A stretch of 64,000 bases of DNA from Fibrella aestuarina BUZ 2 (GCF_000331105.1 NC_020054.1:2043698-2107697), one strand, 5' to 3'; counted from the stretch's first letter, positions 29,528-37,550 are shown. Notes: generated by a model not told the origin, from the letters alone. Made by a program: numbers and translations.

Positions 29528-29894
29528 AAGGCGCATTCGGGGCGATAGCGTGCCCGAAGACGTGTCGTAAGTACGAGAAATAGAAGTACGGGACGTCGTG
29601 AATCCGGCGGAGCAGCGGCGGATTGAGCGCCAGAAACCGGAAACAGGGGAGAGGCAGCAGGTACGTTACCTGCGAGAAATCGAACGACAGCGCCGAGGCC
29701 ACCACGGCTTCGTCGGTCGCGGCTTTAACCACGGCCTCGTGGCTATCCGTTTTCTGAGCTTTCTTGGCCGTTTGCGTGGCCGTCTGCATCGGCGCACCAC
29801 CCCGCACCAACTGACCACCACTGCCGTGCAACAGCAACAGCAGTCCCGCGAGAGCGAGGGTCAGAAAGCGATGAAAAGCGTGCGTCGGCTTCAT
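29526..29894 (-). CDS. Small exported protein, 122 aa
   Basis: Start chosen at the ATG at 29894, giving a clear signal peptide (MKPTHAFHRFLTLALAGLLL). The rest is short, with a Lys/Ala/Asp segment (AKKAQKTDSHEAVVKAA) and an aromatic C-terminus (DVPYFYFSYLRHVFGHAIAP). No family recognised. It is divergent from the recombinase gene and ends in the 34-bp inverted repeat. Confidence 0.55.
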   Translation of the reverse strand: MKPTHAFHRFLTLALAGLLLLLHGSGGQLVRGGAPMQTATQTAKKAQKTDSHEAVVKAATDEAVVASALSFDFSQVTYLLPLPCFRFLALNPPLLRRIHDVPYFYFSYLRHVFGHAIAPNAP

Positions 29895-29994
29895 GTACAG
29901 AAAACAGGATGACAAATTTCGCACCAAATTAGACCAATAGCAAGATGAAGTAGGCGTAAACCGGCTTATTTGCCAATGATTCACCCACCACATC

Positions 29995-31196
29995 ATGATC
30001 ACCATCTGCCTCGACGAGCGTGACCCAGCCCTACTTACCATTTCTTTTTCCCAAGACCCCGTCGGCAACGACCTCATCCGCAACGTACCTGGCCGCCGCT
30101 GGAGCTATTCTCGACGCTGCTGGACCGTACCCAACACCCGCGCTAGTGTCGTGAAAGTGGGCCAATTATTTGGCAAAGATTACTGTCGATTCGACGAAGC
30201 CATAGTGAGACTCTACAAACTCGCTGCAACGACTGCCGAGGTCGAACAGGCAACCAATCCGCCCTGGCCCGGACGCGGGACCGCGCCACTGCACGTTCGC
30301 TCTCTGCACAAGCCATTTCGCTATGCGCCACTTGCCAACGAGTTCGATACCCACCCGGTCATCGTGGCCGTGACCCAGGCGTTGTGCGTTCAGCACTATA
30401 GCCGGAAAACATACAAAAACTATAAACAGGCGCTAGTATCGCTCATACGTTACGCCCAACCTAAAGACATTGCAGACTTTGAGAAAGTGGATTACCAAAA
30501 ATATCTGCTGTTTTTACGTGATAGGAAACGGTTGGGAGCGGCTACTATCAACGTCCACATTAACCGCAGCGGCGGACCGGCTGGAAGTTCTACCAGGAGA
30601 AGGTTTTAGGCCGCGATAAGACCTATTACGACGTAGCCTTTGCCCGGCTTCCCCACAAGCTCCCGACCGTCTACAGCATCGAGGAAGTAAGGGCCATTTT
30701 CGCCGCTACAACCAGTCGGAAGTACCGAACGCTATTCAAACTAGTGTATTCGACGGGGTTGCGCCTAAGCGAGGTGGCTCATCTGCGCTTAACTGACCTC
30801 GACCGGATTCGGCGACTCATCATGGTGCGGGGTGGTAAAGGCAAAAAGGACCGCGTGGTGATGTTAACAGAAAAACTAGAGACCGTTTTGGACGAGTATT
30901 TAGCCGCCTATACCCCGCAAACGTACCTGCTTGAAAACTTCGAGAACGGCGAACCCCTCGCCACGCGTACAATTCAGCTCGTATACAGCGACGTAACCCG
31001 GTATGCACAGATCACCAAACGGGGCGGCATTCATTCGTTACGGCATAGCTTCGCGACGCATCTATTGGAAGCGGGCACCGACATACGTTACATTCAGCAA
31101 CTGCTGGGGCATGAAAGCATCCTGACCACTATGCGGTACACCCACGTCACGGCTGATAAGATCAGTAAAATCAGCAGTCCGTTAGACAACATATAG
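29995..31196 (+). pseudogene. Tyrosine recombinase/integrase (Xer/IntI-like), interrupted by a frameshift
   Basis: The N-terminal part reads from the ATG at 29995. A Bacteroidota-type N-terminal domain (RRWSYSRRCWTVPNT) is followed by a SAM-like core-binding domain (HYSRKTYKNYKQALVSLIRY, up to INVHIN). After AAC at 30564 a 17-base stretch shifts the frame. The expected continuation WKFYQEKVLGRDKTYY starts at 30582 in another frame and runs to 31196. Catalytic residues are all present in that second part: Arg in STGLRLSE, Lys in GGKGKKDR, HxxR in HSLRHSFATHLL, His in LLGHES, Tyr in TMRYTHVT. It lacks the roughly 20-residue insertion typical of IntI but ends SSPLDNI, like IntI and Xer-like enzymes. 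It lies upstream of and co-directional with a cassette array, so it probably built it. The frameshift may be real or a sequencing error. Confidence 0.88.
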
Positions 31197-31427
31197 GGGA
31201 TTGGTGGGAACGTACCGCCGCAGCATCCGCCGCAATTGAGATAAACTGTAAAAGCGGCTCTTGAGCACATACCCAACCGTGTATCGTTTTACGGTTCGTT
31301 TAAGGGCGACTACCTCACCGCGAGCGTTGAACCGATACAAGCGACCTTTCGTATCGAAGAAGTAACTGGGGTACCCGTCTATATCCCAGGCTCGGTCAGC
31401 CACAGCTAGTATTTGCTTCTTTTTCAA
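31182..31427 (-). CDS. Hypothetical protein, 81 aa, basic
   Basis: It begins MKKKQILAVADRAWDIDG. The pattern YPSYFFDTKGRLYRFNARGE resembles short aromatic/Gly-Arg modules such as NUMOD4-like DNA-binding segments, but the match is weak. The C-terminal half is strongly basic (KRTVKRYTVGYVLKSRF, LRRMLRRYVPT). It converges with the recombinase gene and overlaps its 3' end by 15 bases. Compact and GC-normal, unlike the AT-rich cassette genes. Perhaps a DNA-binding partner; unproven. Confidence 0.55.
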   Translation of the reverse strand: MKKKQILAVADRAWDIDGYPSYFFDTKGRLYRFNARGEVVALKRTVKRYTVGYVLKSRFYSLSQLRRMLRRYVPTNPLYVV

Positions 31428-31916
31428 GATTTTTCAAGTAAAGGTTGGAAGTAAAAATAGCGATTCCGATCCTTGTAAACGATGTCAACTAGTTATTGAC
31501 GCTAGAAACAAATTGCGGAATTATAAATAGTTGATTATCAACATAAACTAGTTCCGCAACTTTGCGTCCAATACTATGTTGGGTGACTAGGCCATTCGTT
31601 CATGGCGTGGGCGGGTTGCGGTTGACAGGATAATGCGCTAGTATTGATAGATATTTGCATGTATGCAACTTACCTAAAGACATTTTAATATCGACTTGGC
31701 AGAACTTACTTGGCGAAAACTCACATCCACGCCCGACATTTATACAGGAAACTGAATGTAATTGCGACGAGTTTTACCTCTGTCTGACATGTCAACTTCA
31801 ATTATCAACTTGGACTAAAGTGGTATATTAAACTGTCTAAAACAAGAGCGTATAATAGTTAATTTTATATGTCATTTGTTTGATAATTATATATATTTCT
31901 GAGCACACTCTTGTAA
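31428..31916. other. Recombinase-array junction with attI-like site
   Basis: There is no gene here. A lone core GTTGGGT at 31578-31584 matches the R' end of the downstream attC-like sites. The bases after it (to about 31660, including GACAGGATAA) resemble the segment that follows every other core. Upstream, where attC sites have RYYYAAC, there are instead two direct copies of AACTAGTT (31487 and 31546) and an inverted pair TTGCGGAA/TTCCGCAA (31513 and 31552). That is the expected layout of a primary insertion site next to a recombinase gene. 31660-31916 is AT-rich, with no further structure seen. Confidence 0.6.
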
Positions 31917-33293
31917 GTGTCTGTACACGTAAAACTCTTCAAAAATCCCACCAAAGCAATGTCTCCACAACAGATAGATTCCGTTCTAGAGTTATGTAAT
32001 CAAGCAAAAGCACTGAGTGTTGCTGATATATTGATCACACATGAAGTTGAGAGTATTGGAGATTATACTAGCAGCGAGTTTATAAATTTATACAACAGAG
32101 TTGTCAAACAACTGAAAAACGAATTAGAAAGTGAAAATGGAAAATATTTACCAAATAATTATAACTATAACAATGAATTTGGAAGTGGTTATTTAGAGAG
32201 TGATTTACAAAATCTAATTTCTAATATACAGGGTTCGAATAGTATATACAATACGAGCACATATCTAGGCAAGCTTATTTACTACCAGATTATAAATGGT
32301 TTCTGGGATAGAAGTAGTAAAAAAATTCATTCTACAGATGAAATTAAAATAAAGGATATGTATACCAAAATAGATTTATCTAAAGTAATAATAGAAAAAG
32401 AAGTTGAATCAATTAAAAAGGCTAAGTATGAATTGTCTTCATTTGTTGATCAAAAGAAGTCGGAACTCGACCAAATTGAGAGGAATCGTAATTTAGCGAC
32501 AAATAACACTCAAGAAATAGCCGCTTTATTAAATCAAAGCATTGCAAATAATGAAAAGATTTTGAGTTTATTTACTCAACAACAACAAAAAAACGATGAA
32601 ATCAAACAAATTATAGATGAAAAAAAGTTGGATTTAAATCAAACAGTTAAAGATTTTGATGCGCAAAAAAGTCAAAATGATAATTATATATCTGAGTTGT
32701 CTAAAATGAGCGATCAGTTTTCTGCAATGCTAGGTATAGTAGAAGGGAAAACGAAATATTTTGAAGAAAGAAATGTTTACTTAGATAACTTGATCGGTAG
32801 AGAAGTTGGAGCATCTCTATTTGAAACGTTTAAACAAAGAAAAAATGAATTAAAGCAGCCATTGAATTTCTGGAAATGGGCAGTGCCTGCGACGTCAATC
32901 TTTACTATTATATGGATTTTTGCACTTTTTTATCATTTCAACGAATACACCGATCTAAACCAAAGATGGCAACTCTTTGCATTGAATACGCTTAAAACGA
33001 TTCCGGCTATAGTTTTAACATTTTTTGCTGTCAATCAGTATAGGAAGGAACGAAATTTTCAAGAAGAATATGCCTTTAAATCAGCCGTTGCTTTGACTAT
33101 TTCAGAATATGCAAATAAATTGACAATAGTGGAGAATAAAGATAAGTTGATCATGGAAGCGGTTACTGGTATCTTTAGTTCACCAATCGAGAGACGCCAA
33201 AAGCATGATGACCAAAAAAGCGATTCAGTATTTGAAACAGTTAAAACCTTGAAAGAAGGCATTAGTGAGATGATAGACAAAGTGAAAAAGTAA
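31917..33293 (+). CDS. Coiled-coil protein with two C-terminal membrane helices (first cassette gene)
   Basis: 458 aa from GTG at 31917; an ATG at 31959 gives 444 aa and is equally possible. The N-terminal 150 residues are mixed. A long coiled coil (about 160-300; KKSELDQIERNRNLATNNTQ and onward) follows. Two hydrophobic helices, VPATSIFTIIWIFALFY and LKTIPAIVLTFFAVNQY, lie near 320-370, and a short cytoplasmic tail ends in Lys. No family recognised. Strongly AT-rich, unlike the surrounding chromosome, which suggests transfer. The layout (sensor-like coiled coil plus membrane hairpin) is common among abortive-infection-type effectors, but that is only analogy. Confidence 0.8.
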   Translation: MSVHVKLFKNPTKAMSPQQIDSVLELCNQAKALSVADILITHEVESIGDYTSSEFINLYNRVVKQLKNELESENGKYLPNNYNYNNEFGSGYLESDLQNLISNIQGSNSIYNTSTYLGKLIYYQIINGFWDRSSKKIHSTDEIKIKDMYTKIDLSKVIIEKEVESIKKAKYELSSFVDQKKSELDQIERNRNLATNNTQEIAALLNQSIANNEKILSLFTQQQQKNDEIKQIIDEKKLDLNQTVKDFDAQKSQNDNYISELSKMSDQFSAMLGIVEGKTKYFEERNVYLDNLIGREVGASLFETFKQRKNELKQPLNFWKWAVPATSIFTIIWIFALFYHFNEYTDLNQRWQLFALNTLKTIPAIVLTFFAVNQYRKERNFQEEYAFKSAVALTISEYANKLTIVENKDKLIMEAVTGIFSSPIERRQKHDDQKSDSVFETVKTLKEGISEMIDKVKK

Positions 33294-33306
33294 ATTTCAT
33301 TTCTGA

Positions 33307-33358
33307 TGGTTGGGTTGAACAGGAATAATCTTCGGCCATTGTCATCCTGTGCCAACCA
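33307..33358. repeat. Hairpin after the first cassette gene
   Basis: 33307-33324 and 33345-33358 pair through TGGTTGG/CCAACCA and ACAGGA/TCCTGT. There is no T-run. Its ends run opposite to attC polarity, so it is not an attC site. It may stabilise the 3' end. Confidence 0.5.
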
Positions 33359-33409
33359 AGGCTGTGGTTGAAAAGATTTTAACCACCATACTTCGTCTGC
33401 CTACAGTAC

Positions 33410-33615
33410 ACTTATAAGCACTCAGGAGGGGATTTAATCATATAAGTGAGTATTCCACGTTGAGGTCGACATGTTAACGGATTGATAATGAAAAAATTTA
33501 ATATGTTTGCCACGTGCCAGCTGATAATCTGATTTCCGTTTGACAGCGCGTTTTTTTGGACATTTCTCGTCTAGTTGGACAGGTCAATCAACGGTCGACA
33601 GAACGCTAATAACGC
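33410..33615 (+). repeat. Array repeat copy A (leader part only) with promoter
   Basis: This copy holds the part of the repeat that follows the recombination core elsewhere (TAAGTGAGTATTCCACGTTG, TCGACATGTTAACG, GTTTGCCACGTGCC, GACAGGTCAA, GACAGAACGC). No RYYYAAC/GTTRRRY hairpin is seen in front of it, so the site is degenerate or deleted. It leads into the gene at 33654. Confidence 0.65.
33482..33509 (+). promoter_or_regulatory. Bacteroidota-type promoter inside repeat A
   Basis: TTG (33482-33484), 17 bases, then TATGTTTG (33502-33509), which fits the TAnnTTTG -7 element of Bacteroidota. The same arrangement recurs in repeat D. It would drive the secreted-protein gene at 33654. Confidence 0.6.
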
Positions 33616-33653
33616 ATTTATGTACCCTTTGTTATATTACATTTTGCCCTTCA

Positions 33654-34364
33654 ATGTTTCTAAGAACTCTTTTTTCAGCCTTTTTGGTCAGTTTACCACT
33701 TTGTGGTTTTACTCAATCTCCTAATCTTCAAAAGGAAGTTGCCAAAGCGGTGCACGGAGTAACTGTTAACATTTCCGGCTGGAGTTTTGGCAATAACAAA
33801 ATTACCAAGGATGAGCTGGGCGGGGAAGGTAAAATTGTCTATCAGTTGCGTGTAGACAACGGTAATATTGTCTCGGCTCGGCCTCTGCAACAAACCGTTA
33901 GTCCTTCGGTTGAAAGTTTTTACCGACAACAGATACTACGACTCAAACTAAGCCCCAAAGGTTCTATCGCACCCTCAGATTTGACAACAGGAACGCTAAC
34001 GGTTAACATTTCCGACAGTCAATCATTACAAGTTACTGGCGACAACCCGAACGTTATTCAAAGTAGCTTGAATCAGGACACTACAGGCAAAAGCTCGTCA
34101 GCCATATACTTATCAGTACTACGGTATCGGGGTAAGGTAATCGATATAAGTCCTATAGGTAGAGACTACTCGGGGGAGGAAGATTACAGCCGAACAGTGC
34201 ATAAATCATCCAGATCGTCTCTTGATCCTAGCGATGCTTTGGAAATGGTATCGAACTATGGTTGGCAAGTAACTGGGAGCAAGTTGTATAAATCATATTC
34301 ATCTTACAATCAAAAAGATCCGTCGTTCATTTCCAGAACAATTGAATTGATAAGACTAAAATGA
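33654..34364 (+). CDS. Secreted protein of unknown function (cassette gene)
   Basis: 236 aa from the ATG at 33654, chosen because it starts a clear signal peptide (MFLRTLFSAFLVSLPLCGFT). The mature part begins QSPNLQKEVAKAVHG. It contains a segment reminiscent of TonB-C-like folds (EGKIVYQLRVDNGNIVSARP, then FYRQQILRLKLSPKG), with a Ser-rich second half. The resemblance is weak and no family is assigned. AT-richer than the chromosome. Flanked by array repeats A and B. Confidence 0.75.
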   Translation: MFLRTLFSAFLVSLPLCGFTQSPNLQKEVAKAVHGVTVNISGWSFGNNKITKDELGGEGKIVYQLRVDNGNIVSARPLQQTVSPSVESFYRQQILRLKLSPKGSIAPSDLTTGTLTVNISDSQSLQVTGDNPNVIQSSLNQDTTGKSSSAIYLSVLRYRGKVIDISPIGRDYSGEEDYSRTVHKSSRSSLDPSDALEMVSNYGWQVTGSKLYKSYSSYNQKDPSFISRTIELIRLK

Positions 34365-34367
34365 TTT

Positions 34368-34545
34368 AAAGCTCTGTGGGGTGCACTTACCTCCCTGCTG
34401 ACAGGATAAGTGATTAGTAGTGAGCGTTCTTTGCAGGCGTTTCGCGCTTTGTTCGACAGGTCAAAGTCCGGCTGGACAGAAAGCTTTGGTTGGTTTGCCA
34501 CGTACTTGTTGACAGATCAATCTTTTCCAGATAGAAAGGCCTAAA
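34368..34545 (+). repeat. Array repeat copy B, attC-like hairpin deleted
   Basis: It starts with AAGCTCTGTGGGGTGCACTT (the pre-attC block of other copies) and passes straight into GACAGGATAAGTGATTAGTA (the post-attC block). In full copies these blocks are separated by the attC-like hairpin and each carries a GACAGGA. The join suggests deletion between the two GACAGGA direct repeats. Confidence 0.75.
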
Positions 34546-34608
34546 TAAGTTTGGCTAGTTTCGGTTGACAAGCCAACCGCTTTGAGGTGAAAACTGAATT
34601 ATTTTAGG

Positions 34609-34875
34609 ATGGAAGTTGAGTTAATTGAATGCCACGAGCATGGGAGCCTGCCAATAGCTTTCGTCTGCCAACATTTATTTCATGGTGAACTTTCTAGCTT
34701 TCATCAAGGATACGATGAAGATGATAAACCTACTTTATCTGGATGGTGTGATAAATGCGAGGAAGTGAGGGCAAAAGACCGCGAATGGAACGACGAAAAC
34801 ATGGCTTTTGCCGATATAAAACTGGTGTGTTCGAAATGTTTTGAAAATATCAAGGCTTCCAACTTGCTGCAATAA
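34609..34875 (+). CDS. Small Cys/His-rich protein, probably zinc-binding (cassette gene)
   Basis: 88 aa. Conserved-looking metal ligands: CHEHG (residues 8-12), FVCQHL, GWCDKCEEV and LVCSKCFENI. It resembles a widespread short family with the order HG-FVCQHL-WC..CE-LLC..CY, which I cannot name. Cytosolic, no signal. Such short conserved proteins are common as integron or island cassettes. It follows repeat B and precedes attC-like site C. Confidence 0.8.
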   Translation: MEVELIECHEHGSLPIAFVCQHLFHGELSSFHQGYDEDDKPTLSGWCDKCEEVRAKDREWNDENMAFADIKLVCSKCFENIKASNLLQ

Positions 34876-34883
34876 ATAGATTG

Positions 34884-35160
34884 TACGTTGTTGGTCAGCT
34901 TTGCGGGGTCCACTTACCGCAGACAGGAAAGTGGCTGATCAGGCCCGTGTGGCTCCCAACACGAACAAGGGTGAAAAGGTCAGGGGCACGTTGTTTGCGG
35001 TGAGTAAAGTGGCTTCCATCAGCCCTTGTGGCCGTTGGGTGGCCCGTCCAAGTAGGTGGGTATTTTGCGTGTCCTGCGGCAGGATAACTATTTGATAGTG
35101 AGCGTTCTTTTAAGGGTGTCTTGCGTCTCGGTCGACAGGTAAATCACCTTTCCACAAAAC
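34884..35160 (+). repeat. Array repeat copy C (full length)
   Basis: Order of blocks: GTTGGTCAGCTTTGCGGGGT and CCACTTACC; attC-like site (34954-35040); CAAGTAGGTGGG; GGCAGGATAACTATTTGATA; GTGAGCGTTC; GTCGACAGGTAAATCACC. It separates the zinc-protein gene from the 252 aa gene. Confidence 0.8.
34954..35040 (+). other. attC-like recombination site C
   Basis: The 87-bp site has CCCAAC at the left (the R position is T, an imperfect RYYYAAC) and GTTGGGT (35034-35040) at the right. Inside them, ACAAGGG (34965-34971) pairs with CCCTTGT (35023-35029). Unpaired ACGA/GGCC spacers lie between the two paired boxes, as in the attC unpaired central spacer. The loop is about 50 bases. Confidence 0.75.
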
Positions 35161-35241
35161 TTATCATTATTAAATTAGAAGTGGATTGTGTGTTATTTTA
35201 CCAGATAATTATTTTTTCAGCGTCCCAAACTTTTCTAAAAA

Positions 35242-36000
35242 ATGAGTAAGCAGAGATTCTATATTCCAACACGAGGTAATGATGACGAGGCTTACAAGGA
35301 AGCACTGAAATTCGCTTGCGAATTAGCTAACTCTGACTCAGAACTTACTAAAGTTATATTGCTGATTCCTAGTAAAGGAAACACAGGATGGTTTGATAGA
35401 TTATTTGGTCCGGCTATAGTTAAAGAATTGTTTAAAGGGAAAATATTTAAAAATTGTATCCCTATTTTTAAATTCGAAACAATCAAAACTTATAAGGATA
35501 ATTTTAAAGCTGGGGATATAGTAATCACTTGTGGTTTATATGAAGAAGATATTTTCAAGATAGATGACTATTACTGCGTAAAGGCGATAATAGCTATTCC
35601 TTGGTTACCAGAAAAGGTTCAAAAGTGGATTCAAACGTGGAATCCAATAGATATTAGAACCGAGACGTCCACGCTAGATCAGGTTCAAGAACCTTCATGC
35701 ATTGTTAAAAAAGCCTTGGAAGAACTCACTGATTATGTAAATATGGGTACTGGCATCGTTCATCCAGACGACAATGAACGTGCTAAAACAATCATAATGG
35801 CATTACATAAGTATGAACCTGCTTTAGATTCTAATCTTGTTGGTGCATACCTGGTTAGAGAACTAAATTGGGATAATAGACATGCGCAAGACGTTGAAAA
35901 GTTGATAATTACCCTCAACAACGGAAAGCATTTCAAGGGCGGGCAAAGAACGGGTTTGCAGAACTACTATAAAGACTGGAAGAATCAGTGTAACCAATAA
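35242..36000 (+). CDS. Hypothetical protein, 252 aa (cassette gene)
   Basis: ATG at 35242 (MSKQRFYIPTRGNDDEAYKE). A mixed alpha/beta protein without signal or membrane segments. The N-terminal 130 residues look Rossmann-like (VILLIPSKGNTGWFDRLFGP, DIVITCGLYEED, VKAIIAIPWLPEKVQKW). The C-terminal 90 are helical (ALHKYEPALDSNLVGAYLVR). No family recognised. AT-rich. Alone between attC-like sites C and D, as a single-gene cassette. Confidence 0.75.
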   Translation: MSKQRFYIPTRGNDDEAYKEALKFACELANSDSELTKVILLIPSKGNTGWFDRLFGPAIVKELFKGKIFKNCIPIFKFETIKTYKDNFKAGDIVITCGLYEEDIFKIDDYYCVKAIIAIPWLPEKVQKWIQTWNPIDIRTETSTLDQVQEPSCIVKKALEELTDYVNMGTGIVHPDDNERAKTIIMALHKYEPALDSNLVGAYLVRELNWDNRHAQDVEKLIITLNNGKHFKGGQRTGLQNYYKDWKNQCNQ

Positions 36001-36185
36001 TTTAGCTTTATTCCGTCTGGCAATCAACACATGCGGAGATAAAGATTCGGACTATCAGAAATTGAACGAATGACTTTAATTTCCAGATTCGGCCTCTCTC
36101 GGCTTAATCGGATTTGTGCGTTGTTAGTTAGCTCTGCGGGGTCCACTTACCTCGGACAGGAAATTGCCCGGCTAGCCTGACCGGC

Positions 36186-36272
36186 ACCCAACGAAGGCGA
36201 AGTTGAAAAGGTGGCAACGTACCTGAGTTTGCTCTATCTTGCTTCATCCATCAGCCTTCGCGGGCGTTGGAT
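36186..36272 (+). other. attC-like recombination site D
   Basis: 87 bp. ACCCAAC (36186-36192, perfect RYYYAAC) and GTTGGAT (36266-36272, perfect GTTRRRY). CCAACG pairs with CGTTGG, a 3-base AAG/GGG spacer stays unpaired, then GCGAAG pairs with CTTCGC. This reproduces the R-box, spacer, L-box order of integron attC. Confidence 0.82.
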
Positions 36273-36323
36273 GAACCGTCTATGCAAGTAGGTATGTCAC
36301 GTCTCGTGCGACAGGATAACGAG

Positions 36324-36351
36324 TTGATAGTGAGTGTTTTTTGTAAATTTG
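36324..36351 (+). promoter_or_regulatory. Bacteroidota-type promoter inside repeat D
   Basis: TTG (36324-36326), 17 bases, TAAATTTG (36344-36351), a perfect TAnnTTTG. Same spacing as in repeat A. It would transcribe the gene at 36467. Confidence 0.6.
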
Positions 36352-36466
36352 CCACGTTCCTAGCGACAAAGCAAAGTCTGGTGTTTAGAACGAGTATAAG
36401 CGTTTATTTGGATTAACCAAGGCCTGCGGTCACCAAAATCACATTCACGCTATTAAAGAAAACTTA

Positions 36467-36994
36467 ATGAGATTCGCTTACCTTCTATTGCTTGTTTGCG
36501 GTACGTCATATTCAGTCTTGAGCCAGAATATGACTATCAGGTATGGTAAAAAGCATATTCTACCTATTGATGAAAATGGGCATGCTATTTATCAAGTTGT
36601 CGAACAAGTACCTGGTGCCTCAGCTGCCCAATTATACCAACGTTCTAGAAAATGGTTTGCCAATGGGTATGATTGGGATGGTAAGTTGCAACTGTCGGGT
36701 ATTGACTCACTTACGGGCGAGTTAACTAGTAAAGGATGGTTTAAATTTGGGTCTACCATTTATATATTCCCAGTTAGCGTCACCGTTAGTCATTGTATGT
36801 CAGTAAAGGTCAAGGAGGACCAGTATCAAGTAGAAATAACAAATCTTTCTCTAAAAACACCTTTCTACAAAGGCCCTATTGAGTCAGTACATGGCCCTAG
36901 CGGCTTTGTTCACGATACATTTATCCAAACTGATACCATTGTACAAGTGATCCTTCTTGAGTCTTTCAGGAAAGCAATGAAAATAGATAATTAG
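36467..36994 (+). CDS. DUF4468-domain secreted protein (cassette gene)
   Basis: 175 aa. Signal peptide (MRFAYLLLLVCGTSYSVLSQ). The mature part has the DUF4468/TBP-like pattern: VPGASAAQLYQRSRKWFANG near residue 45, LTGELTSKGWFKFG near 85, and a beta-strand region with VEITNLSLKTP. The length is typical for single-domain members, which are common in Bacteroidota and of unknown function. AT-rich. Confidence 0.82.
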   Translation: MRFAYLLLLVCGTSYSVLSQNMTIRYGKKHILPIDENGHAIYQVVEQVPGASAAQLYQRSRKWFANGYDWDGKLQLSGIDSLTGELTSKGWFKFGSTIYIFPVSVTVSHCMSVKVKEDQYQVEITNLSLKTPFYKGPIESVHGPSGFVHDTFIQTDTIVQVILLESFRKAMKIDN

Positions 36995-36999
36995 ACTTT

Positions 37000-37061
37000 G
37001 ACAGCGCGTTTTTGTTGGTGTGCAACGTACCTGACGACAAGTCAACCCACCGGAGACAGAA
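37000..37061 (+). repeat. Array repeat copy E (only the distal end)
   Basis: GACAGCGCGTTTTTGTTGGT, then AACGTACCTG (37024) and GACGACAAGTCAACCC. It corresponds to the last 60 bases of a full copy (TTTGCCACGTACCTG...GACAGGTCAA...GACAGAA). No attC-like site, so the genes at 36467 and 37081 belong to one cassette. Confidence 0.65.
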
Positions 37062-37080
37062 TCATTGCTCGACTCATCTT

Positions 37081-37539
37081 ATGGCATCTTATTCCCATCT
37101 TCCATACCTTATCAGGAGTCTTTTAGTCCTCTGTTTGATGACAGCCTGCCATCAAACGGCTAAGAGTCAACAGGCCGATAAGGGCTTTGCGGATGCTGTT
37201 TTCATCTACAAAGGATACGCTTTGGGAGGATCAACAGCCAGCCTAAAGCATCATAGTAAAGCAGTCGATACTATAAGGCATGTCAGTAAAATTCAATTAG
37301 ACAGGCAGGATGTTGATACGTTGAAATTTTTAATTGGACAGGTCAAATCAAAAAGACACTTTCAACAAAAAATAGGACCTAGTTACTATGCAAGGATAAT
37401 CAAAAACGGGCAAGAACGTCGAATTGCCCTTGTACCTGGCTGGGCTGTCATTGATTTACAAAACATGAGGCAGTACGTTTTTAGAGATACGCCTTACGGG
37501 GAACTTTACAACCGCTTCATAGAGAAGAACTACCGCTAA
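37081..37539 (+). CDS. Lipoprotein of unknown function (cassette gene)
   Basis: 152 aa from the ATG at 37081. Lipoprotein signal with lipobox LMTAC (from YLIRSLLVLCLMTACHQ). The mature part is mixed, with FADAVFIYKGYALGG, YYARIIKNGQERRIALVPGW and YRFRDTP-like YVFRDTPYGELYNRF. No family recognised. Together with the DUF4468 gene it forms a two-gene cassette of exported proteins. Confidence 0.75.
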   Translation: MASYSHLPYLIRSLLVLCLMTACHQTAKSQQADKGFADAVFIYKGYALGGSTASLKHHSKAVDTIRHVSKIQLDRQDVDTLKFLIGQVKSKRHFQQKIGPSYYARIIKNGQERRIALVPGWAVIDLQNMRQYVFRDTPYGELYNRFIEKNYR

Positions 37540-37550
37540 TTTGCTTCCAT

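Larger units (their letters stand above)
36116..36392 (+). repeat. Array repeat copy D (full length)
   Basis: Blocks: TTAGTTAGCTCTGCGGGGTC, CACTTACCTCGGACAGGAAA; attC-like site (36186-36272) with AACGTACCTG in its loop (36216); AAGTAGGTATGTCACG; GACAGGATAACGAGTTGATA; promoter; TTTGCCACGTTCC. The 115 bases before it (36001-36115) show nothing. Confidence 0.82.

Noticed and set aside
30550..30600. Programmed frameshift in the recombinase gene
   Set aside because: The extra 17 bases show no slippery heptamer or downstream pseudoknot that I can see. A mutation or sequence error is simpler.
33307..33358. attC-like site after the first cassette gene
   Set aside because: The hairpin ends read GGTTG...CAACC, the reverse of RYYYAAC...GTTRRRY.
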